Shown here one piece after another: positions 34,901 to 44,028 of a stretch of 50,741 nucleotides of DNA. Numbering within the stretch: position 1 is the first letter of the stretch; the number at the start of each line of letters is the position of its first letter. A program made the position numbers and the translations under genes. Source of the DNA: Lachnoclostridium sp. UBA5890. GTDB lineage: Bacteria; Bacillota; Clostridia; Lachnospirales; Lachnospiraceae. The notes under the pieces were generated by a model. It saw only the letters and a list, made by a program, of their open reading frames with translations. It searched no databases and had not been told where the DNA came from. The DNA lies in assembly GCA_002431395.1 (NCBI GenBank), contig DJEU01000021.1, positions 1 through 50,741 of the forward strand. The letters are read 5' to 3'.

Positions 34901-35401
34901 CGGAAATATCGGATTATATATGATACTTGTCGTCCGTGAACGCACCGCATACTTGGTTCGATTCTTTATCGTCGCTCCGTCAAAGGTGATATTTGCCTCG
35001 ACTCCCTCTGGCACTGTAATATGCGTGTCGATCAGCTCACCATCGATCTCGTTGCTTCCTTTGATCACATAATTTCCATTTTTTGTAATATTGATCTCGA
35101 TGACTTTTACCGACATTTCCTCGCCATAGTAATCCACAAACGTTTTATTCGTTATAAGGGAAGCGTCATTTGACAGATCATACGTAGTCACGTTTTCCGT
35201 CGGTATTGAAAGCGCCTTTACTTCCGCGGCTTTCGTCTGTCCTTTTGCATGCGCATCAGTATACGTCGTAAATGGAATACTCGTAACCAGCGTCGCCGCT
35301 AATGCCGCGATGCTGATCACTTTCTTTGCCCGTCTGCGGAGGGATCTCCGCAGATTTCGGTTTCGCTGGTTCCGGTTATAAAAATAACTTTCTCTGATCA
35401 T
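31940..35401 (-). CDS. Large secreted protein with Thr/Pro linker and BspA-like leucine-rich end (paralog 3 of 3)
   Basis: A protein of 1153 residues (start MIRESYF, with GGAGGGAAAT before it). A basic N-terminus and hydrophobic core ending near DAHAKGQ form a Sec signal peptide. A beta-rich first half (KVIEINITKNGNYVIKGS) resembles carbohydrate-surface domains; a later region holds NYGIVENC and NFGTIRGC repeats like GLUG motifs. Then come an Ig-like stretch, a Thr/Pro/Ser linker from about residue 933, a BspA-like LRR block (ITSIAKKAFAGN-type, ...GTKAFYKCVNLKKVTIQ) and a Lys-rich tail. No LPXTG sorting signal or membrane anchor is seen, so attachment may be non-covalent. Function unknown; adhesion or glycan binding is plausible. 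Confidence 0.82.
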   Translation of the reverse strand: MIRESYFYNRNQRNRNLRRSLRRRAKKVISIAALAATLVTSIPFTTYTDAHAKGQTKAAEVKALSIPTENVTTYDLSNDASLITNKTFVDYYGEEMSVKVIEINITKNGNYVIKGSNEIDGELIDTHITVPEGVEANITFDGATIKNRTKYAVRSRTTSIIYNPIFPVMDIFGNVNIYVESDSELMSAVAEENPVIRVTGEMTVKDSEAVLKLTPGAEKNNLSERKMVICGNMGDMVQPAGSLTVEGGNLDIKGYLQNIDRFTMTGGKIVSTCRYADVSTVLLANDITIAGGSWDQNFDAISGKQILFQAYRNIQVRGGDIQIRWLQTTPWDVVAFSSPSTHIIGGNLKLGDGFVLEDTLDAYGNEINLFDLTGLPENADVAEINGYPVEGMQTTSDGEWKNAALPCCANLIKMKDGTLYKFNYEYDSENLKGTMVADTENPPVVHDVTLKLTEEDGTPIEEKEIKAVDGFTMKSEYYDGKNYYTYVDDSGEQLSEISIGSNLKLTLKKSSTVTLDGKPFAGDVLPSDSMYMWKKNNYVYAIFYPGDPIPSGNNIVLERVPSVQKNGEWYVKLQSEDDITQIQNMMYIDNTINILLDADLDYSKVYTPYLLGWTKYYGVFDGNNHTISNVTTCNVSCEVITPQNFGTIKNVHFKNILSEYDGVTIRQGIICGDNYGIVENCSAESAAIETVAQTKDSSFGKATEYGALVGGNFGTIRGCFASDIMFHGEGVTWPLAHELPYSTIENTYYKAEVESGDAGKTAEQFASGEVCSLLNKGATDGSQSWYQNIDNDAERDAVPVADTSHGTVYYGYRGCKTMGYSNTRLPDTPQHKLNYTAEGNVLTGVCTDDSSHTVTMTLTAEDAMCNGTEHKAVLNKAYSDTWDEAETDVDAEIVYTRDGEPTTDLTSAGTIKASVTMGDAVIEVTYTIKAAPTPTATPTVSPTASPTVTPAASPSVTPAGTNPGSTPSANPSEGNKSTATPAPSDKPVIVPGETKAPAVTKAPETAGTKIKSKKGDTYTVTKTSGKTPEVELTKSAAKKTAKTVVIPKTVKVDGVNYKVTSIAKKAFAGNKNLKTVVIGKDIKKIGTKAFYKCVNLKKVTIQSTKLKAKSVGAKAFAKIHKKAVVKVPKAKKKAYKKWLKKRGIGGKQKIVTN

Positions 35402-35442
35402 ATTTCCCTCCATCGTTATCGGTTATCTTCTATCGTTACAGA

Positions 35443-38400
35443 TCACTTGCCTGTAATCTTCTGTTTTCCGCTGATTCCACGTTTTTTCAGCCATTTTTTG
35501 TATGCCGCTTTCTTTGCTTTTGGCACTTTCACAACGGCTTTTTTGTGGATTTTTGCAAATGCTTTTGCGCCGACGGATTTCGCCGTTAATTTAGTTGTTT
35601 GGATCGTAACCGTTTTCAGATTCGAACATTTATAAAATGCTTTTGCCCCTATCTTCTCGATATCTGCTCCGATTACAACCGTTTTCAGGTTTTTATTGCC
35701 GGCAAATGCTTTTTTCGCGATGGATGTCACCTTATAGTTCACGCCGTCAACTTTTACCATCTTTGGAATTACAACTGTTTTTGCTGTCTTTTTGGCTGCG
35801 CTCTTTGTCAACTCGACTTCCGGTGTTTTGCCGGAAGTGTCCGTTACTTTGTAAGTGTCGCCTTTTTTTGACTTAATCTTCGTTCCCGCTATCTCCGGTG
35901 CCTTTGTAGCTGCCGGCGCTTTGGTTTCGCCCGGTGCAATGACCGGTTTGTCGCTTGGTGCCGGGGTCGCGGTGGATTTGTTGCCCTCTGACGGATTGGC
36001 CGAAGGGATACTTCCCGGATTCGTGCCTGCCGGCGTAACGGACGGACTTGCTGCCGGTGTTGCAGACGGGCTTGCCGCTGGCGTCATTAATGGGGTTGCT
36101 GACGGACTCGCCGTTGGGGTCGGGGTCGGTGCTGCTTTGATCGTATAGGTCACTTCGATCACTGCGTCGCCCATTGTCACAGATGCCTTGATTGTTCCGG
36201 CACTCGTCAGATCGGTTGTCGGTCTGCCGTCTCTTGTGTAGACAATTTCCGCGTCAACGTCTGTCTCGCCCCAGGCATCACTGAACATTTTATTTAATAC
36301 GGCTTTGTGCTTTTTTCCATCATATGCCGCATCTTCTGCCGTCAATGTCATGGTTACCGTGTGAGAAGAATCTGCTTTACATACACCTGTCAACACGTTA
36401 TCTTCAACCGTATAATCCAATTCATGAGATGGGGTATCGGACAGTTCGGTATTGGAATATGTCTTGATACATCCCTGATAGCCGCTGTATACCGTGCCAT
36501 GGGAAGCATCCGCCACCGGAACCGCATCTTTTTCTGCGTCATTGTCAATGTTCTGGTACCAGTACTGGCTTCCGTCTGTCACGCCACGGTTTAACAGGCT
36601 GCACACTTCGCCGGACGCAAACTGCGCTGCTGTCTTTGCGACGTCGCCGGACTCCACTTCTGCCTGATAGTACACATTTTCCAGTTTACTCAGCGAAAAA
36701 TCCTGCGCAATCGGATAGCCAGATCCTTCTCCGTCGAACGTGACTCCACTTGCAAAACTTCTGCGGATCGTACCGAAGTTTGCACCGGCAAGAGCACCGT
36801 ATACATTCAGTCCTTCGATCAATTCTTTTATATCATTTGGACCAGTATATTCATCTGCCGTTTCAATCACAGAACTTTCAACCGAACAATTTTCGATGGT
36901 TCCATAGTTATTTCCACAGATAATACCGCTTCGCGTCACATTTGCATAAGGTTGCTGAATGCGAATATTATTAAAATGCACATTCTTGATGACACCATAG
37001 TTTCGTTCAGGAAGCACATATAACTCTGTGTTCTCCATATTTTTAATCACATGACCATTTCCATCAAATATACCATAATAAAAACTGTTATATTCGGGGA
37101 ACAGACTCTCTGCTTCCTCGTTTTCAAAATCCAGGTCATTCACTAACACAACATTTAACGAACTATTGTTATAAATCTGGTTTCGGACCCACCAAATCTC
37201 ATCCGTGCTCCCAAGCTCAACAAACCATTTGCCTTCTCTCTTTTGGGACGGAATGGTTACCAGTCTCGCGTCCTCCTTCATGACATCTCCCGGATAAGCC
37301 AAGGCAGTACAATCTGTCCATTCCTCTCTGCCATCCGGAAGTATTCCATATATGGATCCTTCGGGAACCACATTTCCCTCAATTTTCTTCCCATCTACGG
37401 TGATCACGGCCGTCTTTTTTTTAAGTGTCACTTCTGTATTGCTTTCGCATATGATGATCGGATTGGCATCCGTAACTTCTTTGCCTTCTTTATCAAGGCA
37501 CTCATAGAAATCCACGCCATCAAAATACTGCCCCTGTATCGTGAAACTATCGGCAAGTTTAATGGTTTTCTCTGTCACGCTGTTATTTTCATCGGTATAT
37601 TTCAGTGTAACATCATGTACTTTCGTTTCCGTATTCGGCTCCATTGATTCGGTGACCGCTGCATATTTATATCGATAGAGATTTCCGTCATCTAGTTTAA
37701 TGATATTGCACCTGGCTGGCAGCGGTATATTTTCCAATTTTCCTTCCGATGTCGTAGTCAAATCTGCTACTGGCACTCCATTAATCGCTTCCACTTTGGC
37801 ATTCGCCGGCAGATTTTCAAGAGTAGTCGAATGCAGCTTGTTTGCATAGGCATCGAGAGCATCAAAAATATATATGCTTTCATCACTCTGTATCGTTCCC
37901 CCTATGATTCGGACTTTGTCAGCACCAAACGCAGGACAATCACCACTCTCTTCTTCTCCCCGAAGCAGGTTCAGACTTCCCCCGGAAATCGCAATGCTGT
38001 CATACGCCCCTATTATCCCTAAAGACGTCGAAGCCCCTTGCATGTGTTCCCATACACCCTCGGAAATATTTATGTCTTTCGCCAAAATAACCTGACCGTC
38101 ATCCACTTTAGACGTAATCGTTCCTCCGGTCATTGTAAATTGATCTATGTTATAGATTCTTCCCGTAAAATCCAGTTTTCCCCCATTGATTGTTACGTTT
38201 CCCCACTTTCCGTTTTTGTATCCATAGATTACCTGTTCCTGCGAATATACGCCCTCACCGCTTCCCACAGCAAGTTTCAGACTTCCCGTACCTTCCTGCA
38301 AGGTCATCTCCCCGGTTACACAAATCACCGGATTTTCCTTCGCAGCCGCAGAAGTGAGGGATGAATCTTCCTGTACATAAAGATTCGCTTTTCCTTCAAT

Positions 38401-38883
38401 GTCCAAAACCGGAAACAACGGACTATACGAAATGGACCCACATCCGCCGAAATCATCGCCATACAGGTCATCATTTTTTATCGTGGCACCATCAAAAATG
38501 ATGTTTGCTTCGACTCCCTCTGCCACCACGATATGGGTATCGATCAGGGCACCGTTGATCTCATTGCTTCCTTTAATAATGTAATTTCCATTTTTTGTAA
38601 TATTAATTTCAATGACTTTTACCGTCATCTCCTGACCAAAATAATCCACGATTGTTTTGTCCGTTATAAGTGACGCATCTGACAGATTGTAGGTAATGGC
38701 ATTTTCCGTCGGTATCGAAAGTGCTTTCATTTCCTCCAGCGTCGTCTGTCCTTTTGCATACGCATCGGTGTACGATACAAATGGAATGCTGGTAAGCATT
38801 GTCGCCGTCAATGTTGCGATGCAGATGACTTTCTTTGCCTGTCTGCGAATTTTTCTGTTGTTAAAATAATTTTGTCGTCTCAT
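35443..38883 (-). CDS. Large secreted protein with Thr/Pro linker and BspA-like leucine-rich end (paralog 2 of 3)
   Basis: A 1146-residue paralog of its neighbours. The signal peptide is MRRQNYFNNRKIRRQAKKV plus a hydrophobic core ending at YTDAYAKGQ; GGAGG lies 7 nt before the ATG. Its first 110 mature residues and last 250 residues are nearly the same as in the flanking copies, while the middle differs strongly. GLUG-like NYGVIKNV, NYGTIENC and NFGTIRRS units are present. The linker carries PTPTPTASPSATPLMTP-type repeats, followed by LRR units (YKVTSIAKKAFAGN, IGAKAFYKCSNLKTVTIQ) and a Lys-rich tail. It lies 44 bp after paralog 1 and 41 bp before paralog 3, so all are one operon. Confidence 0.82.
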   Translation of the reverse strand: MRRQNYFNNRKIRRQAKKVICIATLTATMLTSIPFVSYTDAYAKGQTTLEEMKALSIPTENAITYNLSDASLITDKTIVDYFGQEMTVKVIEINITKNGNYIIKGSNEINGALIDTHIVVAEGVEANIIFDGATIKNDDLYGDDFGGCGSISYSPLFPVLDIEGKANLYVQEDSSLTSAAAKENPVICVTGEMTLQEGTGSLKLAVGSGEGVYSQEQVIYGYKNGKWGNVTINGGKLDFTGRIYNIDQFTMTGGTITSKVDDGQVILAKDINISEGVWEHMQGASTSLGIIGAYDSIAISGGSLNLLRGEEESGDCPAFGADKVRIIGGTIQSDESIYIFDALDAYANKLHSTTLENLPANAKVEAINGVPVADLTTTSEGKLENIPLPARCNIIKLDDGNLYRYKYAAVTESMEPNTETKVHDVTLKYTDENNSVTEKTIKLADSFTIQGQYFDGVDFYECLDKEGKEVTDANPIIICESNTEVTLKKKTAVITVDGKKIEGNVVPEGSIYGILPDGREEWTDCTALAYPGDVMKEDARLVTIPSQKREGKWFVELGSTDEIWWVRNQIYNNSSLNVVLVNDLDFENEEAESLFPEYNSFYYGIFDGNGHVIKNMENTELYVLPERNYGVIKNVHFNNIRIQQPYANVTRSGIICGNNYGTIENCSVESSVIETADEYTGPNDIKELIEGLNVYGALAGANFGTIRRSFASGVTFDGEGSGYPIAQDFSLSKLENVYYQAEVESGDVAKTAAQFASGEVCSLLNRGVTDGSQYWYQNIDNDAEKDAVPVADASHGTVYSGYQGCIKTYSNTELSDTPSHELDYTVEDNVLTGVCKADSSHTVTMTLTAEDAAYDGKKHKAVLNKMFSDAWGETDVDAEIVYTRDGRPTTDLTSAGTIKASVTMGDAVIEVTYTIKAAPTPTPTASPSATPLMTPAASPSATPAASPSVTPAGTNPGSIPSANPSEGNKSTATPAPSDKPVIAPGETKAPAATKAPEIAGTKIKSKKGDTYKVTDTSGKTPEVELTKSAAKKTAKTVVIPKMVKVDGVNYKVTSIAKKAFAGNKNLKTVVIGADIEKIGAKAFYKCSNLKTVTIQTTKLTAKSVGAKAFAKIHKKAVVKVPKAKKAAYKKWLKKRGISGKQKITGK

Positions 38884-38926
38884 AATTTTCCTCCAAGTCT
38901 TTATTTCATACTATTTCTATCTTTCA

Positions 38927-41900
38927 TCATTTACCCGTAATCTTCTGTTTTCCACCGATTCCACGCTTTTTCAGCCATTTTTTGTAGACCGCCTTCTTCG
39001 CTTTTGGCACTTTCACAATGGCTTTTTTATGAATCTTTGCAAAGGCTTTCGCGCCGACTGTTTTCGCCGTTAAACTGGTGGATTTAATTGTAACGAACTT
39101 TAGATTTGAACATTTATAAAATGCTTTTGCACCTATGTTCCCAATCTCTGCTCCGATCACAACCGCTTTCAGGTTTTCATTGCCGGCAAATGCCTTTTTG
39201 GCAATGGATGTGACCTTATAATTTACTCCGTCAACTTTAACCGTCTTCGGAATTACAACCGTTTTTGCTTTCTTTTTGGCCGCACTCTTTGTCAGTTCAA
39301 CTTCCGGTGTTTTGCCGGAAATGTCCGTCACTTTGTAGGTGTCGCCTTTTTTTGACTTAATCTTGGTTCCTGCTGCCTGTGGTGTTTTGCTGTCTGCCGG
39401 ATTTTTGGCTGCTCCCGGCGCACCGGTTTTGGTTGGTGCAGCACTCGGTTTATCGCTTGGCACCGGTGTCTCGGCTGTTTTGTCACCCGATGGCACATTC
39501 GCCGAAGGGGTGCTTCCCGGGTTCGGATTTACCGGGGTAACTGTCGGACTTGCTGTTGGCGTGCCTGCCGGCGTCGCCGTCGGTGTTCCTGATGGACTTG
39601 CTGTCGGTGTTGCGGTTGGCGTTGGGGGCGGTGCTGCTTTGATCGTATAGGTCACTTCGATCACCGCGGTTCCCATTGTCGCCGATGCCTTGATTGTTCC
39701 GGGACCCGTCAGATCGGTTGTCGGTTTGCCGTCTCTCATGTAGACGATTTCTGCGTCAACTTCTGCCTCGCCCCACGCATCGCTGTATGTCTTATTTAAT
39801 ACGGCTTTGTGTTCTTTTCCGTCATACGCCGCATCTTCTGCCGTCAATGTCAGCGTTACCGTGTGCGAAGGATCTGCTTTACATACCCCTGTCAGCACGT
39901 TGTTTTTGACGGTATAGTTTGCTTCATGGAATGGTGTAGTGTGTAGTGCACTATTCGAATATCCTGTCACGGAACATCCGTCATATCCCTTATATACTGT
40001 CGCATGAGTTGAATCTGCCACCGGAGCTTCATCCCGCTCTCCGTCATTGTCGATATTCTGATACCAATGCTGGCTTCCGTCTGTCACGCCCTCATTTAAG
40101 AGACTGCACACTTCACCGGACGCAAACTGCTCTGTTGTCTTGGCAGCAACATCACCGGTCTCCACCTCTGCACCTGCCTCATAATACGAATTTTTGATCG
40201 TACTCTGCCGCAGTTCATGCGCGATCGGGTAGACCTCTCCGTCTCCCTCAAACGTGATGTCTTTGACATAGCTTCCCTTAATCGTACCAAAGTTTCCTCC
40301 TGCCAGAGTACCCCACTCACACAGTCTGTCATACATCTTGACTTGTCCTGTACTACTATCTCTTTCTTTTGCATACGTAGGGATCGATGCTCCATTTACA
40401 GAACAGTTTTCAATCACCCCGTAGTTTGCTGTACAGAAAATACCACTTCGACCGATGTTGTAGTTGTAGTCAGGACTTTTCATCGTTATATTTTTAAAGT
40501 GAATATTTTTTATCGTTCCATAATTTACGGTTGTAACAAAATAAAACTGTTGTACTGCTGCATTCGAAATCGTATGCCCATTTCCGTCAATCGTGCCATA
40601 GCAGCTACTATAGTAAAGAGGATACGATATTTCCCCCTCAGAAAGATCAAGGTCTGCACACAAAAGAAGATTCATATAAGGCTTATCCACATAAGAGATC
40701 ATAGTAAAAAGTTCAAGATCTTCTTTTGACTGGATTCTTACAAACCACTTCCCATCCTTTTGCTCGGATGACAGAGTTTTGTAATCCTCATTTTCCCGGA
40801 TCGGATCCCCCGGATACGCGGCCCTGTAATAGTTATATCCGCTTGATTCTTCCTTATAATAATATAAAGTCCCCTCCGGCAGCACCTCTCCGGTAAATTG
40901 TTCTCCGTCCAGCGTCGCCGTAGGCTGTTTCTTTTTCAGGATCAGTTCTTCGTCCTCATGAATCGAAAGTTTGTCATATAGTTCATTCGCATTGTTATAA
41001 TATTCATAACGATTTTCTCCGTCAAAATAGGTATTTTGAATCGTAAACCCATCTGCCACCGTAACGACTTTTTCCGTATTCTCCTCCGGGAAGTTTAAGG
41101 TGACCTGATGTGTGCTTATTGGTGTCGTCTCGTCTTTTACCATCTGGTCGGCACCTGTCTCTTCGTCTTTCGAATAATCGTATTTATACGTTGTGCCATC
41201 TGCAAATTCAATTAAATTGGAAGAATATGTAAGCGGTGTATGTAAAGATCCTTCTTCGGTTGTCCGCACATCTTTTACCGGCAGCCCATTGATCTTTGCC
41301 ACTTCTGCAGCTCCCGGAAGTCCGGTTACCTCAAACAGATTTACATTGTTTCCATAGGTATCGTAAGCGGTTCCGAGTTTCAGTTTGTTCCCTTCCAGTT
41401 CAAACACCCCTCCGCTGACGCGTACATGATCTGCCGCCAGCACTGTCGCAGCCGCATTTCTATTTTCATTTACTTTTATCTTTCCGCCACTCACCGTTAT
41501 GCTGGAGGCTGCGTCAAATACCTTCAACTCATTATAATTAGCTCCGATAAAGGGAATATTGCAGGTTCCCCCTGTCATCACAATATCGTTCGCTGTTAAA
41601 AACGAGTAATCCTCATCCAGCTTCGTGATCGTTCCTCCGGTCATTGTAAACCGGTTTATATACGAGAAGTCTCCCTCAATTTCAAGATTTCCTCCTTCCA
41701 CGGTTACACTTCCGTGCTGACGTACTCCGGCTCTTTGCCCCGAAATTGCATCACACGCGCCTTTCAGTGTCAAAGTCGCTGCACTTTCTTTCAATACCAG
41801 TTCCCCGGCCACCTCAATGACCTTGCTGCTCAATGACTCCTGTCCGATCCCGGTAAAACTGGTATCGTCCTTTACATACACGTTTGCTTTTCCTGCGATA

Positions 41901-42361
41901 TCAAGAATAGGAAAAAACGGATCATTATATTGCCTGGAACTTGTATCGATCTGCTTACAATATTTGTCATCATTTTGAATGACTGCCCCATCAAAGATAA
42001 GATTTGCCTCGACTCCCTCTGCCACCACGATATGGGCATCGATCAGCGCACCATTGATCTCATTGCTTCCTTTAATAATGTAATTTCCATTTTTTGTAAT
42101 ATTTATCTCAATGATTTTTTCCGTAATTTCTTCCCCAAAACAGTCCACTACCGTTTTGTCCGTCAAAAGTGACGCATCCGACAGAGTATAGGTAATGGCA
42201 TTTTCGGTCGGTATCGAAAGCGCCTTCATTTCCTTCAGTGTGGTCTGTCCTTTTGCATACGCATCGGTATAAGTTACAAACGGAATGCTTGTAAGCATTG
42301 TCGCCGTCAATGTTGCGATGCAGATTCCCCTTTTTGCCTGCCAATAAAATTTTTTTCTCAT
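38927..42361 (-). CDS. Large secreted protein with Thr/Pro linker and BspA-like leucine-rich end (paralog 1 of 3)
   Basis: A 1144-residue protein, first in the operon. The signal peptide is short (MRKKFYWQAKRGICIATLTA...YTDAYAKGQ). The common N-terminal module (ALSIPTENAITYTLSDASLLTD, with INITKNGNYIIKGSNEI) is followed by a variable middle with parallel-beta-like short repeats, GLUG-like NYGTIKNI, NYGVIENC and NFGTIKGS units and a DGSQHWYQNIDND motif shared by all three. The linker is PTPTATPTASPSGTPTATP-like and the C-terminal LRR block ends in a Lys-rich tail (KKAVYKKWLKKRGIGG). A promoter lies 40-70 bp upstream. Function is not recognised beyond secreted, repeat-containing surface protein. 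Confidence 0.82.
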   Translation of the reverse strand: MRKKFYWQAKRGICIATLTATMLTSIPFVTYTDAYAKGQTTLKEMKALSIPTENAITYTLSDASLLTDKTVVDCFGEEITEKIIEINITKNGNYIIKGSNEINGALIDAHIVVAEGVEANLIFDGAVIQNDDKYCKQIDTSSRQYNDPFFPILDIAGKANVYVKDDTSFTGIGQESLSSKVIEVAGELVLKESAATLTLKGACDAISGQRAGVRQHGSVTVEGGNLEIEGDFSYINRFTMTGGTITKLDEDYSFLTANDIVMTGGTCNIPFIGANYNELKVFDAASSITVSGGKIKVNENRNAAATVLAADHVRVSGGVFELEGNKLKLGTAYDTYGNNVNLFEVTGLPGAAEVAKINGLPVKDVRTTEEGSLHTPLTYSSNLIEFADGTTYKYDYSKDEETGADQMVKDETTPISTHQVTLNFPEENTEKVVTVADGFTIQNTYFDGENRYEYYNNANELYDKLSIHEDEELILKKKQPTATLDGEQFTGEVLPEGTLYYYKEESSGYNYYRAAYPGDPIRENEDYKTLSSEQKDGKWFVRIQSKEDLELFTMISYVDKPYMNLLLCADLDLSEGEISYPLYYSSCYGTIDGNGHTISNAAVQQFYFVTTVNYGTIKNIHFKNITMKSPDYNYNIGRSGIFCTANYGVIENCSVNGASIPTYAKERDSSTGQVKMYDRLCEWGTLAGGNFGTIKGSYVKDITFEGDGEVYPIAHELRQSTIKNSYYEAGAEVETGDVAAKTTEQFASGEVCSLLNEGVTDGSQHWYQNIDNDGERDEAPVADSTHATVYKGYDGCSVTGYSNSALHTTPFHEANYTVKNNVLTGVCKADPSHTVTLTLTAEDAAYDGKEHKAVLNKTYSDAWGEAEVDAEIVYMRDGKPTTDLTGPGTIKASATMGTAVIEVTYTIKAAPPPTPTATPTASPSGTPTATPAGTPTASPTVTPVNPNPGSTPSANVPSGDKTAETPVPSDKPSAAPTKTGAPGAAKNPADSKTPQAAGTKIKSKKGDTYKVTDISGKTPEVELTKSAAKKKAKTVVIPKTVKVDGVNYKVTSIAKKAFAGNENLKAVVIGAEIGNIGAKAFYKCSNLKFVTIKSTSLTAKTVGAKAFAKIHKKAIVKVPKAKKAVYKKWLKKRGIGGKQKITGK

Positions 42362-42401
42362 CCCTTTATCTCCTTATTTTCCTTTTAACATTTTACTCTT
42401 G

Positions 42402-42430
42402 AATTTACCATATTTTTATACTTTTTTCAA
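42402..42430 (-). promoter_or_regulatory. Promoter for the secreted-protein operon
   Basis: Minus strand: TTGAAA (42425-42430), 17-nt spacer, TAAATT (42402-42407) with extended -10 TGG. Confidence 0.7.
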
Positions 42431-42443
42431 TCTTTTTACAAAA

Positions 42444-42458
42444 TTGTCGCTATGACAA
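42444..42458. promoter_or_regulatory. Inverted repeat TTGTC-N5-GACAA upstream of that promoter
   Basis: A perfect 5-bp dyad centred about 20 bp upstream of the -35 box. Possible regulator site; short enough that chance is not excluded. Confidence 0.35.
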
Positions 42459-42500
42459 CAGAATTGTTGATTGGGAAAATAAGACCTGCATTACATAACA

Positions 42501-42530
42501 AGAGGCTGCGCTTTTTTGCACAGCCCCTCT
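42501..42530 (-). terminator. Hairpin after the DUF4179 gene, probable terminator
   Basis: Minus strand GGCTGTGC pairs with GCGCAGCC across an A6 loop, extended by AGAGG and TCT ends. The downstream stretch is only partly U-rich (TCTTGTTATG), so termination may be incomplete. Confidence 0.6.
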
Positions 42531-42538
42531 TTCTCCGT

Positions 42539-44005
42539 TTATCGGATGATTTCAAAATACGGAAGCACATTGGAAATGTACGTATTCAGAATGTCTGTAA
42601 ATTCTTTTGCCTGCTTTTCGTCCATGATCTCGCCATACTCGATCGTGTAAGTATATCCGTCGCGGCTTTCAATATAGGTCATCAAATCATTTTTCTTTTC
42701 TACCTGCTCCGGAGAATACTCGCCTTTAATCTTGTGGATTGTGAAAAATGGCATCTTCACGCCGTTTTTCTTTGCCATAAACATCGCATAGGATTCTTTC
42801 TTTTTGAAGTCAGCATTTTTGACATTTTTCTTTTCCTTCACGGTAATAAGTTTCACAACGTCTTTCGGAAGTGCTACTGTACAATTTGTAGCTTTGCTGC
42901 GAAGTTTCGTGCGCTGTACCAATTTTACATTTGGATTAAGCACTATGGTCTGACCGCCAAATGTAACGCTGACAATATCTTTTGGCTCAATGACTTTCTG
43001 GAAGCCGATCCGGCGGTAACCTGAAGTTTTCTCATCGCCCCATTCCTCATTGACATCGTCGCAGAAACGGCTGTCTTCACGGGTTCCGTCAGCAAACTGT
43101 ACGACTACGCGCTGCGTCTTTTCCAATTTATTCCACTCTTTGGCTGACATGTGTGCTTTTCCACTCTTTGTAATCTGGAAGTCAACTGTCACGGAAAGCG
43201 GCGAGATGCGGATATCTTTCCAAAGTGCTTTCTCATCCAGAAGCGAGATATTTTTATTAACTTCTTTGGTTGTAACATCTGCCTCGGTTTTGAATGTCCA
43301 ATCCAGTTTCCAGCTTCCTTTTTTTACCAATTTGAATTTACCTTTTGCATCGCGGTAGCCGATATTTTTCAGTGTAAATGCAACGCTTTTGCCATTCAGA
43401 TTGACATCTACTCCCTGCTTGTTGATGCCGCTCACTAAAACGTTAAATGTCGTTGTCTTTCCATCAACACCTGCCATGTTTGGACCATCTACAGTGTAAT
43501 CATATGTGGCACCGTCATCACCTTTTACAGCCAGTTCTGTTGTCTGAAACTCGTATTTTTCCGGTTTTTCCGGCAGATTTTTTACTTTCAATACGGCGTA
43601 AAAACGTGTCGTATCTCCAATCACCTGACTTGTGGAAACGCTGACTCCATTATTGGTTGTGGATGCCTCCGGCGTGCTGACCATTTTTTCGATTTTCTGC
43701 GATGGTACTCCCGCCTCAATATGGAAGAAGTTGCGGATGCTGTCATCAAGTCCAAGTGCCGCCGCTGCCTTTGTGCCACCAATTCCTACTAATACTACAG
43801 CGGTCACGGCTGCAGCTGCTTTTCCGGCTGTTCTCCATCTTCGATTCTTTTTGTCTCTATTTTCATTGACTTTTTCCTGCTCAATCTTTGTCATTGTCTG
43901 TGCAAAGATTCTCTTTTTCTCAAGGTCTGTCATTGTGATCCCCTCCTGTTCTGCCTTTTTATTTTCCTCTCCAAGTCCCTGTAACATATTTTCTAAATCA
44001 CGCAT
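42539..44005 (-). CDS. DUF4179-type membrane protein, probable anti-sigma factor
   Basis: A 488-residue protein with a cytosolic N-terminus of about 60 residues, one membrane segment (GKAAAAVTAVVLVGIGGTKAA, about 61-81) and a large extracytoplasmic part. The segment after the membrane (LGLDDSIRNFF...VSTSQVIGDTTRFY) fits DUF4179, a domain usually encoded just after a sigma-70 factor and thought to restrain it. The gene follows the sigma gene by 23 bp on the same strand. No zinc-finger motif HxxxCxxC is seen in the cytosolic part, so it is not a ZAS-type anti-sigma. The outer domain may sense the envelope; that is inference. Confidence 0.8.
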   Translation of the reverse strand: MRDLENMLQGLGEENKKAEQEGITMTDLEKKRIFAQTMTKIEQEKVNENRDKKNRRWRTAGKAAAAVTAVVLVGIGGTKAAAALGLDDSIRNFFHIEAGVPSQKIEKMVSTPEASTTNNGVSVSTSQVIGDTTRFYAVLKVKNLPEKPEKYEFQTTELAVKGDDGATYDYTVDGPNMAGVDGKTTTFNVLVSGINKQGVDVNLNGKSVAFTLKNIGYRDAKGKFKLVKKGSWKLDWTFKTEADVTTKEVNKNISLLDEKALWKDIRISPLSVTVDFQITKSGKAHMSAKEWNKLEKTQRVVVQFADGTREDSRFCDDVNEEWGDEKTSGYRRIGFQKVIEPKDIVSVTFGGQTIVLNPNVKLVQRTKLRSKATNCTVALPKDVVKLITVKEKKNVKNADFKKKESYAMFMAKKNGVKMPFFTIHKIKGEYSPEQVEKKNDLMTYIESRDGYTYTIEYGEIMDEKQAKEFTDILNTYISNVLPYFEIIR

Positions 44006-44028
44006 AATATCCTCCTTTCGCCGCTTTT

